Origin: Hymenobacter sp. BRD128 | Lineage (GTDB): Bacteria > Bacteroidota > Bacteroidia > Cytophagales > Hymenobacteraceae | DNA: 64,000 nt | Direction of reading: 5' to 3' | Assembly: GCF_013256625.1 (NCBI RefSeq) | Contig: NZ_CP053908.1 | Span: 1,178,001 to 1,242,000 of the forward strand | Shown: positions 39,232 to 47,022 of the stretch, one piece after another | Layout: the number at the start of each line of letters is the position of its first letter | Position numbering within the stretch: position 1 is the stretch's first letter | Notes under the pieces: model-generated | Databases searched by the model: none | Seen by the model: only the letters and a program-made list of their open reading frames with translations | Told to the model about the DNA's origin: nothing | Translations under genes and position numbers: made by a program

Positions 39232-40401
39232 ATGCCGACCCCCGACGATGCCCTGCGCGACCAGTCGGCCGAGCGCTTTCTGCGCCTCGTGCAGCAGAAG
39301 CGGCGCGGCACGCTTAAAGTGTACCTGGGCCTGGCCGCCGGGGTAGGGAAGACCTATCGCCTGCTGCAAGAGGCCCGCGACCTGCACCAGCACGGCGTGG
39401 ATGTGCTGCTCGGCTACGTCGAAACCCACGGCCGCGCCGACACCGTGGCCCAGCTGGCCGACGTGCCGCTGCTGGCCCGCAAGCAGGTGTTTTATAAAGG
39501 CCACGCGGTGGAGGAAATGGACCTCGACGCCATTGAGAAGCGCCGCCCGCAGGTGGTGATTGTGGATGAGCTGGCCCACTCCAACGTGCCCGGCTTGCGC
39601 AACCAGAAGCGTTGGCAGGACGTGGAGGAATTGGTGAAAAACGGCATTTCGGTGATAACGGCCGTGAACGTGCAGCACCTCGAAAGCCTGCACGACCAAG
39701 TGCTGAAAATCACTGGTACCGACGTGACCGAGCGCATTCCGGACCAGCTTCTCAGGCAGGCCGACGAGGTGGTAAACGTGGACCTGACCGTGGGTGAGCT
39801 GCGCGCCCGCCTCCAGGAAGGCAAAATCTACGACGCCGCCAAGGTGCCCACCGCGCTGGCCAATTTCTTCCAGCCCGAAAACCTGCTGCAATTGCGCCGG
39901 CTAGCCGTGCGCGAAGTAGCCCAGCTGCTGGGCCGGCAGGTCGAAACCGACGCCGGCGGCGCGCTGGCCGTGGCGCCGCAGCGCCGCAACGACGACCGCC
40001 TGCTGGCCTGCATCAACACCAACAACGAGGCCGCCAAGGAGATAATCCGCAAGACCTCGCGTTTGGCCGACCGCTTTGGCGCGGCCGCCTGGTACGTGCT
40101 CTACGTGCAGACCGGCCGCGAGAGCGCCGACCGCATCGGGCTAGCCCCGCAGCGTTATCTACTTAATAACCTCCAGCTTGCCACGGAGCTGGGCGCCCAG
40201 ATTCTGCGGGTGAAGGACGACGACATCGTGGCCGCCATTCGGCGGGTGGCGCAGGAAAAAGCGGCCACCCTGCTCGTGTGCGGCATCACCCGCGAGAAAA
40301 GCCTGTGGCAGCAGCTCAGCCGCGGCGGCGTCACGCACGACCTGCTCACGGCCGTGGCCGGCGACGGGAGCGATGTGGATGTGTATTTGGTAACGTATTG
40401 A
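39232..40401 (+). CDS. kdpD: KdpD N-terminal sensor protein without kinase domain
   Basis: A 389-residue soluble protein equal to the first part of E. coli KdpD. Residues 17-230 form the KdpD domain with Walker A GLAAGVGKTYRLL and Walker B VVIVDELAHSN. Residues about 245-389 form a universal-stress-protein-like domain, which in Gram-positive KdpD binds c-di-AMP. There are no transmembrane, HisKA or ATPase segments, so it cannot phosphorylate a regulator. Truncated KdpD proteins are known, for example in cyanobacteria. The next gene, 94 bases away, is a membrane histidine kinase that could supply the missing half. Confidence 0.88.
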   Translation: MPTPDDALRDQSAERFLRLVQQKRRGTLKVYLGLAAGVGKTYRLLQEARDLHQHGVDVLLGYVETHGRADTVAQLADVPLLARKQVFYKGHAVEEMDLDAIEKRRPQVVIVDELAHSNVPGLRNQKRWQDVEELVKNGISVITAVNVQHLESLHDQVLKITGTDVTERIPDQLLRQADEVVNVDLTVGELRARLQEGKIYDAAKVPTALANFFQPENLLQLRRLAVREVAQLLGRQVETDAGGALAVAPQRRNDDRLLACINTNNEAAKEIIRKTSRLADRFGAAAWYVLYVQTGRESADRIGLAPQRYLLNNLQLATELGAQILRVKDDDIVAAIRRVAQEKAATLLVCGITREKSLWQQLSRGGVTHDLLTAVAGDGSDVDVYLVTY

Positions 40402-40420
40402 TTTTTTTGTCCTAACGTAG

Positions 40421-40470
40421 CGCCTCTTCCCTGGCCCCTCTGCGAAAAGGAGGGGGCCAGCGGGGGAGGC
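40421..40470. repeat. Imperfect inverted repeat between kdpD and the kinase
   Basis: GCCTC-TTCC-CTGGCCCC at left and GGGGGCCAGCGGGGGAGGC at right can pair around CTCTGCGAAAAGG. It resembles small GC-rich intergenic palindromes of other Bacteroidota and may weaken read-through. Confidence 0.5.
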
Positions 40471-40495
40471 ACCCGCCAGCGCGCGAGCCCCCCTC

Positions 40496-42259
40496 ATGAC
40501 CCTCAAAACCAAGATTACCCTCGGCTTCCTGGCCATGCTGCTGCTGCTGCTCAGCATCGGCGGCTATGCGTTTTATACCGTGCGGCAGCTCGACTTGAGC
40601 TCGCGCAATATATTGAAGGCCAATTTCTATTCGATAGAATTGGGCCAGCAGATGCTGCGTGGGCTCGATGCCCTGGGGCAGGCGCCGGCTAGCCCTGCGG
40701 GCATGCGCCAGCTCAGCCAGGGCCTCACGCGGGAGGCCGGCAATATTACCGAGCCCGGCGAGCGCGAGCTCGTGGACAGCCTCACCCAGAGTCTGGCCGC
40801 CTACAATCAGGCGCTGAGCCGCAATAGCCAGGCCCTGCCCGCCGCCTGGCAGCCGCTGCGCGGCCAGACCCTGCGCATGATGGCGATGAATACCGCCGCC
40901 CTGACGCGCAAAAATGACCTGGCCGACCAGCATGCCGAGCGCGCCAACCGCAACCTCATCCTCTTCATCACCCTGGCGGTGCTGCTGGGGCTGGGCTTCG
41001 TGGCCAGCGTGCCCGAGGCGGCGGTGCAGCCCCTGCGCAAGCTCAACGCGGCGCTGGCCCACGCCACGGCGCGCAACTTCGCGGCGACCATTCCGCAGGA
41101 GAGCCAGGACGAGTTTGGACAGGTGGCGCAGTCGTTTAACCGGATGCTGAGTGAGTTGCGCGAGTTTCGCAGCTCCACGGCGGCCGAGCTGATAACGGCC
41201 CGCAACCGCGCCGCCAGCATCGTCAATACCCTGGATGAGGGTATTCTGGTGCTCGATGAAAGCCGCCACGTGCTGCTGGCTAACCCCGTGATGTGCGAGC
41301 TGCTGGGCCTGCCCCCCGCGAAGCTGGTGGGCCGCCCGGCCGCCACCGTGCGGCTCGAAAACGACCTGTTTCAGACCCTGCTCAGGCCGCTCGACGCGCC
41401 CCAGCGCGAGCAGGCGGTAGCCGAAATGCCGGTGCTCACCATCGCGCAGCGCGGCGAGGAAGCGTTTTACCGCCTCGCGGTGCAAGACCTGGTTTCCTTC
41501 AACGAGGCTACCGACAAAACGGAGTTTGTGGGCCAGGTGCTGACCCTGCGTAACGTATCCGACTTTAAAAAGCTCGACCAGGTGAAGTCGAACTTCCTGG
41601 CCACCGTGTCGCACGAGCTGAAAACGCCGCTTTCAAGCATCAATCTCAGTCTGAAGGTATTGCAGAAAGATAATCTGCCCGCCACTGAGCGCCAGGACAT
41701 CACGGTGGGCATTCAACGCGAAACCCAGCGCCTCCAGCGCCTGGTGAGCGAGCTGCTCGACGTGTCGCGCCTCGATTCGGGCCAGGGTATTCAGCTCAAC
41801 TTTGCGCCCACTCAGCTCGCCGACGTGGTGCGCTTTGCCGAGGCTACCGTGCAGGCCCAGCTGGCCCACAAGCAGCTCACGCTGCAAACCGACCTGCCCG
41901 CCGACCTGCCGCCCGCCCGCGCCGACGTGGAAAAAACGACCTGGGTGCTTATCAATTTGCTAGCAAACGCTATCCGCTACTCGCCGGCCGGTGAAGGTAT
42001 CGGCGTACGCGCCGTGGTGGCCGGCAAGTTTGTGCAGGTGACGGTGCAGGACCAGGGTCCCGGCATTGCGGCCGAGCACCACGACAGGATTTTTCAGCGC
42101 TTCGCCCAGCTGCCCGACAAGGCCGGCTACACCGGCGGCTCGGGCCTGGGGCTGAGTATTGCCCGCGAGTTTATCACCACGCAGGGCGGGCGGCTGTGGG
42201 TCGAGAGTGAGCTGGGTAGTGGCAGCGCCTTTCACTTCACGCTACCGGTGGCGGGATAA
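40496..42259 (+). CDS. Membrane histidine kinase (HAMP-PAS-HisKA-HATPase)
   Basis: A 587-residue sensor kinase. TM1 is at about 8-28, followed by an extracytoplasmic helical region (about 30-155) and TM2 (about 155-178). Then come HAMP, a PAS domain (IVNTLDEGILVLDESRHVLL), HisKA with the phosphoacceptor in ATVSHELKTPLSS, and HATPase with NLLANAIRYSP, DQGPGIA and GSGLGLSIA. No response regulator is next to it. It follows the kinase-less KdpD in the same direction. I infer that the two together replace full-length KdpD and that the regulator is the NtrC-type protein at 22927 on the other side of the island. Confidence 0.9.
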   Translation: MTLKTKITLGFLAMLLLLLSIGGYAFYTVRQLDLSSRNILKANFYSIELGQQMLRGLDALGQAPASPAGMRQLSQGLTREAGNITEPGERELVDSLTQSLAAYNQALSRNSQALPAAWQPLRGQTLRMMAMNTAALTRKNDLADQHAERANRNLILFITLAVLLGLGFVASVPEAAVQPLRKLNAALAHATARNFAATIPQESQDEFGQVAQSFNRMLSELREFRSSTAAELITARNRAASIVNTLDEGILVLDESRHVLLANPVMCELLGLPPAKLVGRPAATVRLENDLFQTLLRPLDAPQREQAVAEMPVLTIAQRGEEAFYRLAVQDLVSFNEATDKTEFVGQVLTLRNVSDFKKLDQVKSNFLATVSHELKTPLSSINLSLKVLQKDNLPATERQDITVGIQRETQRLQRLVSELLDVSRLDSGQGIQLNFAPTQLADVVRFAEATVQAQLAHKQLTLQTDLPADLPPARADVEKTTWVLINLLANAIRYSPAGEGIGVRAVVAGKFVQVTVQDQGPGIAAEHHDRIFQRFAQLPDKAGYTGGSGLGLSIAREFITTQGGRLWVESELGSGSAFHFTLPVAG

Positions 42260-42324
42260 GGACCTCCGCGGGGTACTGCCCCGCAACGTAACCTGCGCAT
42301 AATGCCAAATTCCCGCGTTTGCCC

Positions 42325-42332
42325 GACCTTTG
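42325..42332 (+). promoter_or_regulatory. -7-like element of the YncE/phosphoesterase gene
   Basis: GACCTTTG, then CAGC, then ATG 42337. Confidence 0.5.
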
Positions 42333-42336
42333 CAGC

Positions 42337-44796
42337 ATGCTGATTTTTTCCCGAATCGTAATGAAGCGCTTGCTGACCGTGGCAGCTCTAAGCCTGCTCG
42401 CCGGTGCCGCCCAGGCCCAGCGGCCGTCCAATAACCTGCACGCCGAGAAAATATTGCTGCCCAATGGCTGGAGCCTAACGCCGGCCGGCCGGCCCCTGCA
42501 GCTCGGCGACCTGCCGCTGAACATGCAGCTGGCGCCGGGCGGCACTCTGCTGGCCGTCACCAACAACGGCCAGGGCAAGCAGAGCATCCAGCTCATCGAC
42601 CCTGGCACCGAGAAGCTGCTTGATGAGCGGCCCATCGGCAAGGCGTGGTACGGGCTGGCGTTCGGCCAGAAAGGTGACCGGCTGTACGCCTCGGGCGGCA
42701 ACGATAACATCATCCTGAGCTATCCCACGGCCGGCCGCAAGCTGGGCGCGCCCGACACCTTGCGCCTTGGCCCAGCCTGGCCCAAAGCCAAAATCAGCCC
42801 CACCGGCCTGGCCGTGGATGCGGCCGGGCAGCGCCTCTACACCGTGACTAAGGAAGACAGCGCGCTTTACGTCGTGGACCTTAAGACCAAGCGCACGCTG
42901 AGCAAGGTGAAGCTGGGCCACGAGGCCTACGGCTGCCTGCTTTCGGCCGATAATAAGACTGTTTACGTCACGCTCTGGGGCGGCGATAAGGTGCTGGCCT
43001 ACGACCGCGCCACCGGCCGCGTGCGCGGCGAGCTGGCCACCGGCAGCCACCCAAACGAGCTGATTCAGAGTAAGAATGGCCGCTACCTGTTCGTGGCTAA
43101 TGCCAACGATAACTCGGTGTCGGTGATTGACGCCAAGACGTGGAAGGTGCTCGAAACCATTTCGACCTCGCTCTACCCCACGCGCCTCACCGGCTCGACC
43201 ACCAACGGGCTAGCCCTCTCGGCCGACGAAAAAACGCTCTACATCGCCAACGCCGATAATAACTGCCTGGCCGTGTTCGACGTGAGCCAGCCGGGACGCA
43301 GCGCCAGCCGGGGCTTCATCCCGACGGGCTGGTACCCTACCTGCGTGCGCGTGCAGGGCAGCAAAATACTGGTGGCCAGCGGCAAAGGCCTAACTAGCCT
43401 AGCCAATCCCAACGGGCCGCACCCGCTGCGCAAGAACGACGACAGCGGCTACCAGTCGGGTGGCGCGCACCGCGAGTTTGAGTACATCGGCAGCTTGTTT
43501 AAGGGTACGCTGCTGTGCATTCCGGCGCCCGACGCGGCGCGGCTCAAAGCCTACACCCGGCAGGTGTACGACAACACGCCCTTCACGCCGGCGCGCGAAA
43601 AGCTGGCCCTGGGCGAGGCCGGCAACCCCGTGCCGCGCCGCGTGGGCGATAAGTCGCCCATCAAGCACGTGTTCTACATCATCAAGGAAAACCGTACCTA
43701 CGACCAGGTGCTGGGCGATGTGAAGGAGGGCGAGGGGGACACGGCGCTGTGCATTTTTGGCCAACGCGTGACGCCCAACCACCACGCGCTGGCCCGCGAG
43801 TTTGTGCTGCTCGACAATTTTTACGTGAATGCCGAGGTGAGCGCCGACGGCCACAACTGGAGCACTGCCGCCTACGCCACCGACTACGTGGAGAAGTCGT
43901 GGCCCGTCAGCTACGGCGGGCGCGGCGGCACCTACGACTTTGAGGGCACCCGCAAAATAGCCTACCCGCGCGACGGCTTCATTTGGGACTACTGCCAGCG
44001 CGCGGGCCTCACGTACCGCACCTACGGCGAGTTTGCCGACTACGCCAAAACGTCGCTCAAGTCACTGCGCGGGCACGCCTGCCCCCGGTCGCCGGGCTTC
44101 GACATGAACATTACCGACCAGGAGCGGGAGCGCGCGTGGGCCCAGGATTTTGACTCGCTTTTGGCTAAAAACGCCGTGCCGCAGTTCAATACCATCCGCC
44201 TCAGCAACGACCACACCAGCGGCCAGCGCCTGGGTAAGGTGAGCCCCCGGGCGGCCGTGGCCGACAACGACCTGGCCCTGGGGCGCCTCGTGGAGCACCT
44301 GGCGGCTAGCCCCATCTGGGGCGAATCGGTGGTTTTCGTGCTCGAAGACGACGCCCAGAACGGCTCCGACCACATCGATGCGCACCGCTCGCCGGCCTTC
44401 GTCATCGGCCCCCACGTAAAGCACAGCTACGTCGACCACACACTCTACACCACGGCCGGCGTGATGCGCACCATAGAATTAATCCTGGGCCTGCCGCCCA
44501 TGAGCCAGTACGACGCCGCCGCCCGGCCATTATTCGGCGTATTTCAGGCCATGCCCAACCTGGTCAAGTACCAGGCCAAGCCCAATCAGATTCCGCTCGA
44601 CACCCGCAACACGGCCTGGAACCACAGCGCCGAGCGCTCGGCCAAGTTCGACTTCGCCCACGAAGACGCCGTGCCCGACCTGGACCTGAACGAAGTAGTC
44701 TGGAAAGCCGTGAAGGGCGAGCAATCGACCATGCCCGCCCCGCGCCGGGGCGCGTTTTTGCAGCTCACCCCCAAGCGCAAGGACGACGACGACTAG
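42337..44796 (+). CDS. YVTN/YncE beta-propeller fused to phosphoesterase
   Basis: An 819-residue exported two-domain protein. A signal peptide ends GAAQAQ. The first half is a YncE-like beta-propeller (YVVDLKTKRTLSKVK; NGRYLFVANANDNSVSVID). The second half, from about residue 440, is an alkaline-phosphatase-superfamily phosphoesterase (KHVFYIIKENRTYDQVLGD; VVFVLEDDAQNGSDHIDAHR) with the metal-binding residues of PF04185-type enzymes. The substrate is not known; a phosphate ester at the cell surface is likely. Two starts are possible: ATG 42337 sits right after the promoter element, and ATG 42361 gives a shorter, classical signal peptide. Confidence 0.85.
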   Translation: MLIFSRIVMKRLLTVAALSLLAGAAQAQRPSNNLHAEKILLPNGWSLTPAGRPLQLGDLPLNMQLAPGGTLLAVTNNGQGKQSIQLIDPGTEKLLDERPIGKAWYGLAFGQKGDRLYASGGNDNIILSYPTAGRKLGAPDTLRLGPAWPKAKISPTGLAVDAAGQRLYTVTKEDSALYVVDLKTKRTLSKVKLGHEAYGCLLSADNKTVYVTLWGGDKVLAYDRATGRVRGELATGSHPNELIQSKNGRYLFVANANDNSVSVIDAKTWKVLETISTSLYPTRLTGSTTNGLALSADEKTLYIANADNNCLAVFDVSQPGRSASRGFIPTGWYPTCVRVQGSKILVASGKGLTSLANPNGPHPLRKNDDSGYQSGGAHREFEYIGSLFKGTLLCIPAPDAARLKAYTRQVYDNTPFTPAREKLALGEAGNPVPRRVGDKSPIKHVFYIIKENRTYDQVLGDVKEGEGDTALCIFGQRVTPNHHALAREFVLLDNFYVNAEVSADGHNWSTAAYATDYVEKSWPVSYGGRGGTYDFEGTRKIAYPRDGFIWDYCQRAGLTYRTYGEFADYAKTSLKSLRGHACPRSPGFDMNITDQERERAWAQDFDSLLAKNAVPQFNTIRLSNDHTSGQRLGKVSPRAAVADNDLALGRLVEHLAASPIWGESVVFVLEDDAQNGSDHIDAHRSPAFVIGPHVKHSYVDHTLYTTAGVMRTIELILGLPPMSQYDAAARPLFGVFQAMPNLVKYQAKPNQIPLDTRNTAWNHSAERSAKFDFAHEDAVPDLDLNEVVWKAVKGEQSTMPAPRRGAFLQLTPKRKDDDD

Positions 44797-44822
44797 GGAG
44801 TTGCCCGTAAAATGACCGGTTC

Positions 44823-45527
44823 TTAGTGCGCCACCGCCAGCACCAGCAGCAGCGCGTCGTTGCTGAGGGCTTCCAGCTCGACCGGCGCGGGGGCATCCCA
44901 CAGGGCTAGCCCGTCGCTTTCGTGTAAAAGCCGGCCCTCGGCCTCGAAGGCGCCGGCCAGCACAAAGGCGAAAAACAGCCGGCCGGGTGGCACCACGTAC
45001 TCCACCTCGTGGCGGCCCGCGAAGCGGCCCAGGCTGACCGTAACCGGCAGGGTAGGGCTGGCCGGCAGCAGCAGGGCTAGCCGGTTGGCCAGCGTCCCGG
45101 CGCTGAATGCGGCAAGGGGGCCGATGGCTACCGCGCTAGCCTCGGCGGCCCGCAGCCACACGTGCAGAATACGGATAATGTCGTGCGGGAAGGGGTTTTG
45201 CAGCCGCAGCGCACTGCCGGCCGGCAGCGTCAAAACCTGGAGTTGCTCGGTTTCGACGGGCAGTGGGTCGCCGCTGGGCAGCAATACCTCGACTACGCCC
45301 GTGATGGGCAGCAGCAGCACGTGTGCGGCCTCGGCCACGGGCAGCGCCACGGTGGCCCCGCCGGCTAGCAGCTCTTCATTGAGGGCCAGCAGGGCACCCA
45401 GCGGTTGCTTATGAGCGTGCTGAAACAAGCCAAAACTGAACGTGCAGTAGCGGCGGAACTCGCTAGTTTCGACAAGGCCCCGCTGGTCGGCCAGGAAGAT
45501 TTTACCGGGCGTCGTCGGGGCTGGCAT
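44823..45527 (-). CDS. Pirin-like bicupin protein
   Basis: A 234-residue protein starting at ATG 45527 (MPAPTTPGKIFLADQRGLVE). The F-L-A-D-Q-R-G start and two beta-barrel cupin domains match the pirin/YhhW-like group, some of which are quercetin 2,3-dioxygenases. The first cupin lacks a full set of His ligands (only FQHAHKQPLG shows), so activity is uncertain. The gene start overlaps the preceding same-strand gene's end by 26 bases, so the two are translationally linked. Confidence 0.75.
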   Translation of the reverse strand: MPAPTTPGKIFLADQRGLVETSEFRRYCTFSFGLFQHAHKQPLGALLALNEELLAGGATVALPVAEAAHVLLLPITGVVEVLLPSGDPLPVETEQLQVLTLPAGSALRLQNPFPHDIIRILHVWLRAAEASAVAIGPLAAFSAGTLANRLALLLPASPTLPVTVSLGRFAGRHEVEYVVPPGRLFFAFVLAGAFEAEGRLLHESDGLALWDAPAPVELEALSNDALLLVLAVAH

Positions 45528-46032
45528 CGGTAGCGAGTTCTTGGATGGCGTGAATGGCCAGGTAGGGCTGCAGCCGGAACGTGTGCACCGGGGCCGGGGC
45601 GTCGCCAGCCGCCTCCAGCGAGGCAAGCAGGTAGGGCCCCACGGTATCGTGCCACAGCAGCGCCTCGGTGAAGAAATTGATGGCCACCTGGTGCTTGCTG
45701 GGGTCGAGCAGGTCGGAGTTAATCAACTCAAACTGAAATTTCCCGAACCGCAAAAAGCGCCGGCCCAGGTTGTCGAGCACGTCGGGCACCACGCCGCCCA
45801 ACTGCTGCAAATAGCCGACAATGGCGCCGCTCACCAGCCCGTGCAGGCGGTCGGCACCCGGCACGTAGTGCACCAGCTCGCCGAAGGTGCGGTACTTTTT
45901 CTCCTGGTTGAAATACTGCGCCTGTAGCCGCAGCTCGCGGTAGCTATCGTCGAGCACCAGCTTGTCCCAGGGCCGGGTAGCGCTGGCATCGATGATTTTG
46001 CGGTAGCAGAGCGTGATGCGGCGGGCAGGCAT
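45502..46032 (-). CDS. Protein of unknown function coupled to the pirin-like gene
   Basis: A 176-residue soluble protein starting at ATG 46032 (MPARRITLCYRKIIDASATR); a longer frame upstream runs into a terminator hairpin and is rejected. It is mixed alpha/beta with YFNQEKKYRTFGELVHYV and FRLQPYLAIHAIQELATD, and has no signal peptide. I do not recognise the family. Its end overlaps the pirin-like start by 26 bases, so the two probably form an operon and may act together. Confidence 0.65.
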   Translation of the reverse strand: MPARRITLCYRKIIDASATRPWDKLVLDDSYRELRLQAQYFNQEKKYRTFGELVHYVPGADRLHGLVSGAIVGYLQQLGGVVPDVLDNLGRRFLRFGKFQFELINSDLLDPSKHQVAINFFTEALLWHDTVGPYLLASLEAAGDAPAPVHTFRLQPYLAIHAIQELATDASPDDAR

Positions 46033-46053
46033 GGGGCAGTCAGTGCTAAAAAA

Positions 46054-46093
46054 TCGTTTGTCATTGTGAGCCCACGCGCACAGTGACAAACGA
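46054..46093. terminator. Hairpin after the intradiol dioxygenase gene
   Basis: TCGTTTGTCATTGTG pairs with CACAGTGACAAACGA with one mismatch. It sits 20 bases beyond the stop of the minus-strand dioxygenase gene. Confidence 0.65.
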
Positions 46094-46112
46094 CTGCAAA
46101 ACCAGTTGGAGT

Positions 46113-46844
46113 TTACACCGCGATGTTCATCGTCAGCACGAAGCCATCGGTGAGGCTGCCCGTGACGGTGGCGATTTCGATGCCGGCCGTGTCGTCGCTG
46201 AATATACTGTCGCTTTTATTATACGTGTAGCCGCTCATGCCCTTGGCGTAGCCATTCACGAGGGCCAGCGCCGTGCCGGTGCCCTCGGGGAAGGCAATCT
46301 GGGTCACCTTGAGCGAGATGCCGCTGGCGTTGTAGACGTGCACGTGGATGTGCGTGGCGCGGCCCGAATACCAACCCGGAAAGATGCTCGTGAACGTGAC
46401 CAGGCCCGCCGAATCGGTAGTCTGGCGGCCGCGCAAAAAGTGCACGCCCGTGTAGCTGGTGCTCTGCATACTCGTGCCGCCGTATTCGGAGTAGTTGCCC
46501 TCAGCGTCGCAGTGCCAGATGTCGACCAGCGCGCCGGCCAGCGCCGCGCAGCCGGCGCTGCTACTGGTGATGGTGATTTTGGCGGTTAGCTTGTAGCCCG
46601 TGCGACCATCCGTGATGTCGGAGCGCACGTAGGAGGAAGGCGTGTGCGTGGGAAATGGGCCTTCGGTTTCGGTAGGCGCCACCGTACAATTCGAGCTGCT
46701 AGCGCCGCCCGTAGTGGTAGTCGTGGTGCCGGTAGTCGCGGAGGTAGTGCTGGGCGTCGCATTGTCTTTGCCGCAGGCGGCGAGCAGCGCGGGCGCCGAC
46801 ACGGCGCCGGCCAGCAGGCTTTTCAAGAAATACTTCCGTTCCAT
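46113..46844 (-). CDS. Secreted intradiol ring-cleavage dioxygenase-like lipoprotein
   Basis: A 243-residue lipoprotein (MERKYFLKSLLAGAVSAPAL, lipobox LAAC) with a long Thr/Ser/Gly linker. The dioxygenase core has the intradiol fold markers: WHCDAEGNYSEYGG with a first Tyr, then FPGWYSGRATHIHVHV, which supplies the second Tyr and two His ligands of the non-haem Fe(III) site. Cytoplasmic relatives cleave catechols; exported ones are found in bacteria that handle aromatic or lignin-derived matter. ATG 46844 is chosen because the signal peptide begins there. The gene stands alone with its own hairpin terminator. Confidence 0.82.
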   Translation of the reverse strand: MERKYFLKSLLAGAVSAPALLAACGKDNATPSTTSATTGTTTTTTGGASSSNCTVAPTETEGPFPTHTPSSYVRSDITDGRTGYKLTAKITITSSSAGCAALAGALVDIWHCDAEGNYSEYGGTSMQSTSYTGVHFLRGRQTTDSAGLVTFTSIFPGWYSGRATHIHVHVYNASGISLKVTQIAFPEGTGTALALVNGYAKGMSGYTYNKSDSIFSDDTAGIEIATVTGSLTDGFVLTMNIAV

Positions 46845-47022
46845 GAGCAGGGGCGAGTGAATGAGTGCGTTTAGTACGCCAAAGGTGAGCCGGGGCACGG
46901 CCGGGCTTGCACACCAATCGCTCATTCAAAGCCCCAGCTCGACAGATTCCGCCTTTTAGCCCCTCCGGCTGATTAGGCGATGTTGGCAGCCAGGCCATCC
47001 GATTTTCCCGATAGGCCCGGCG

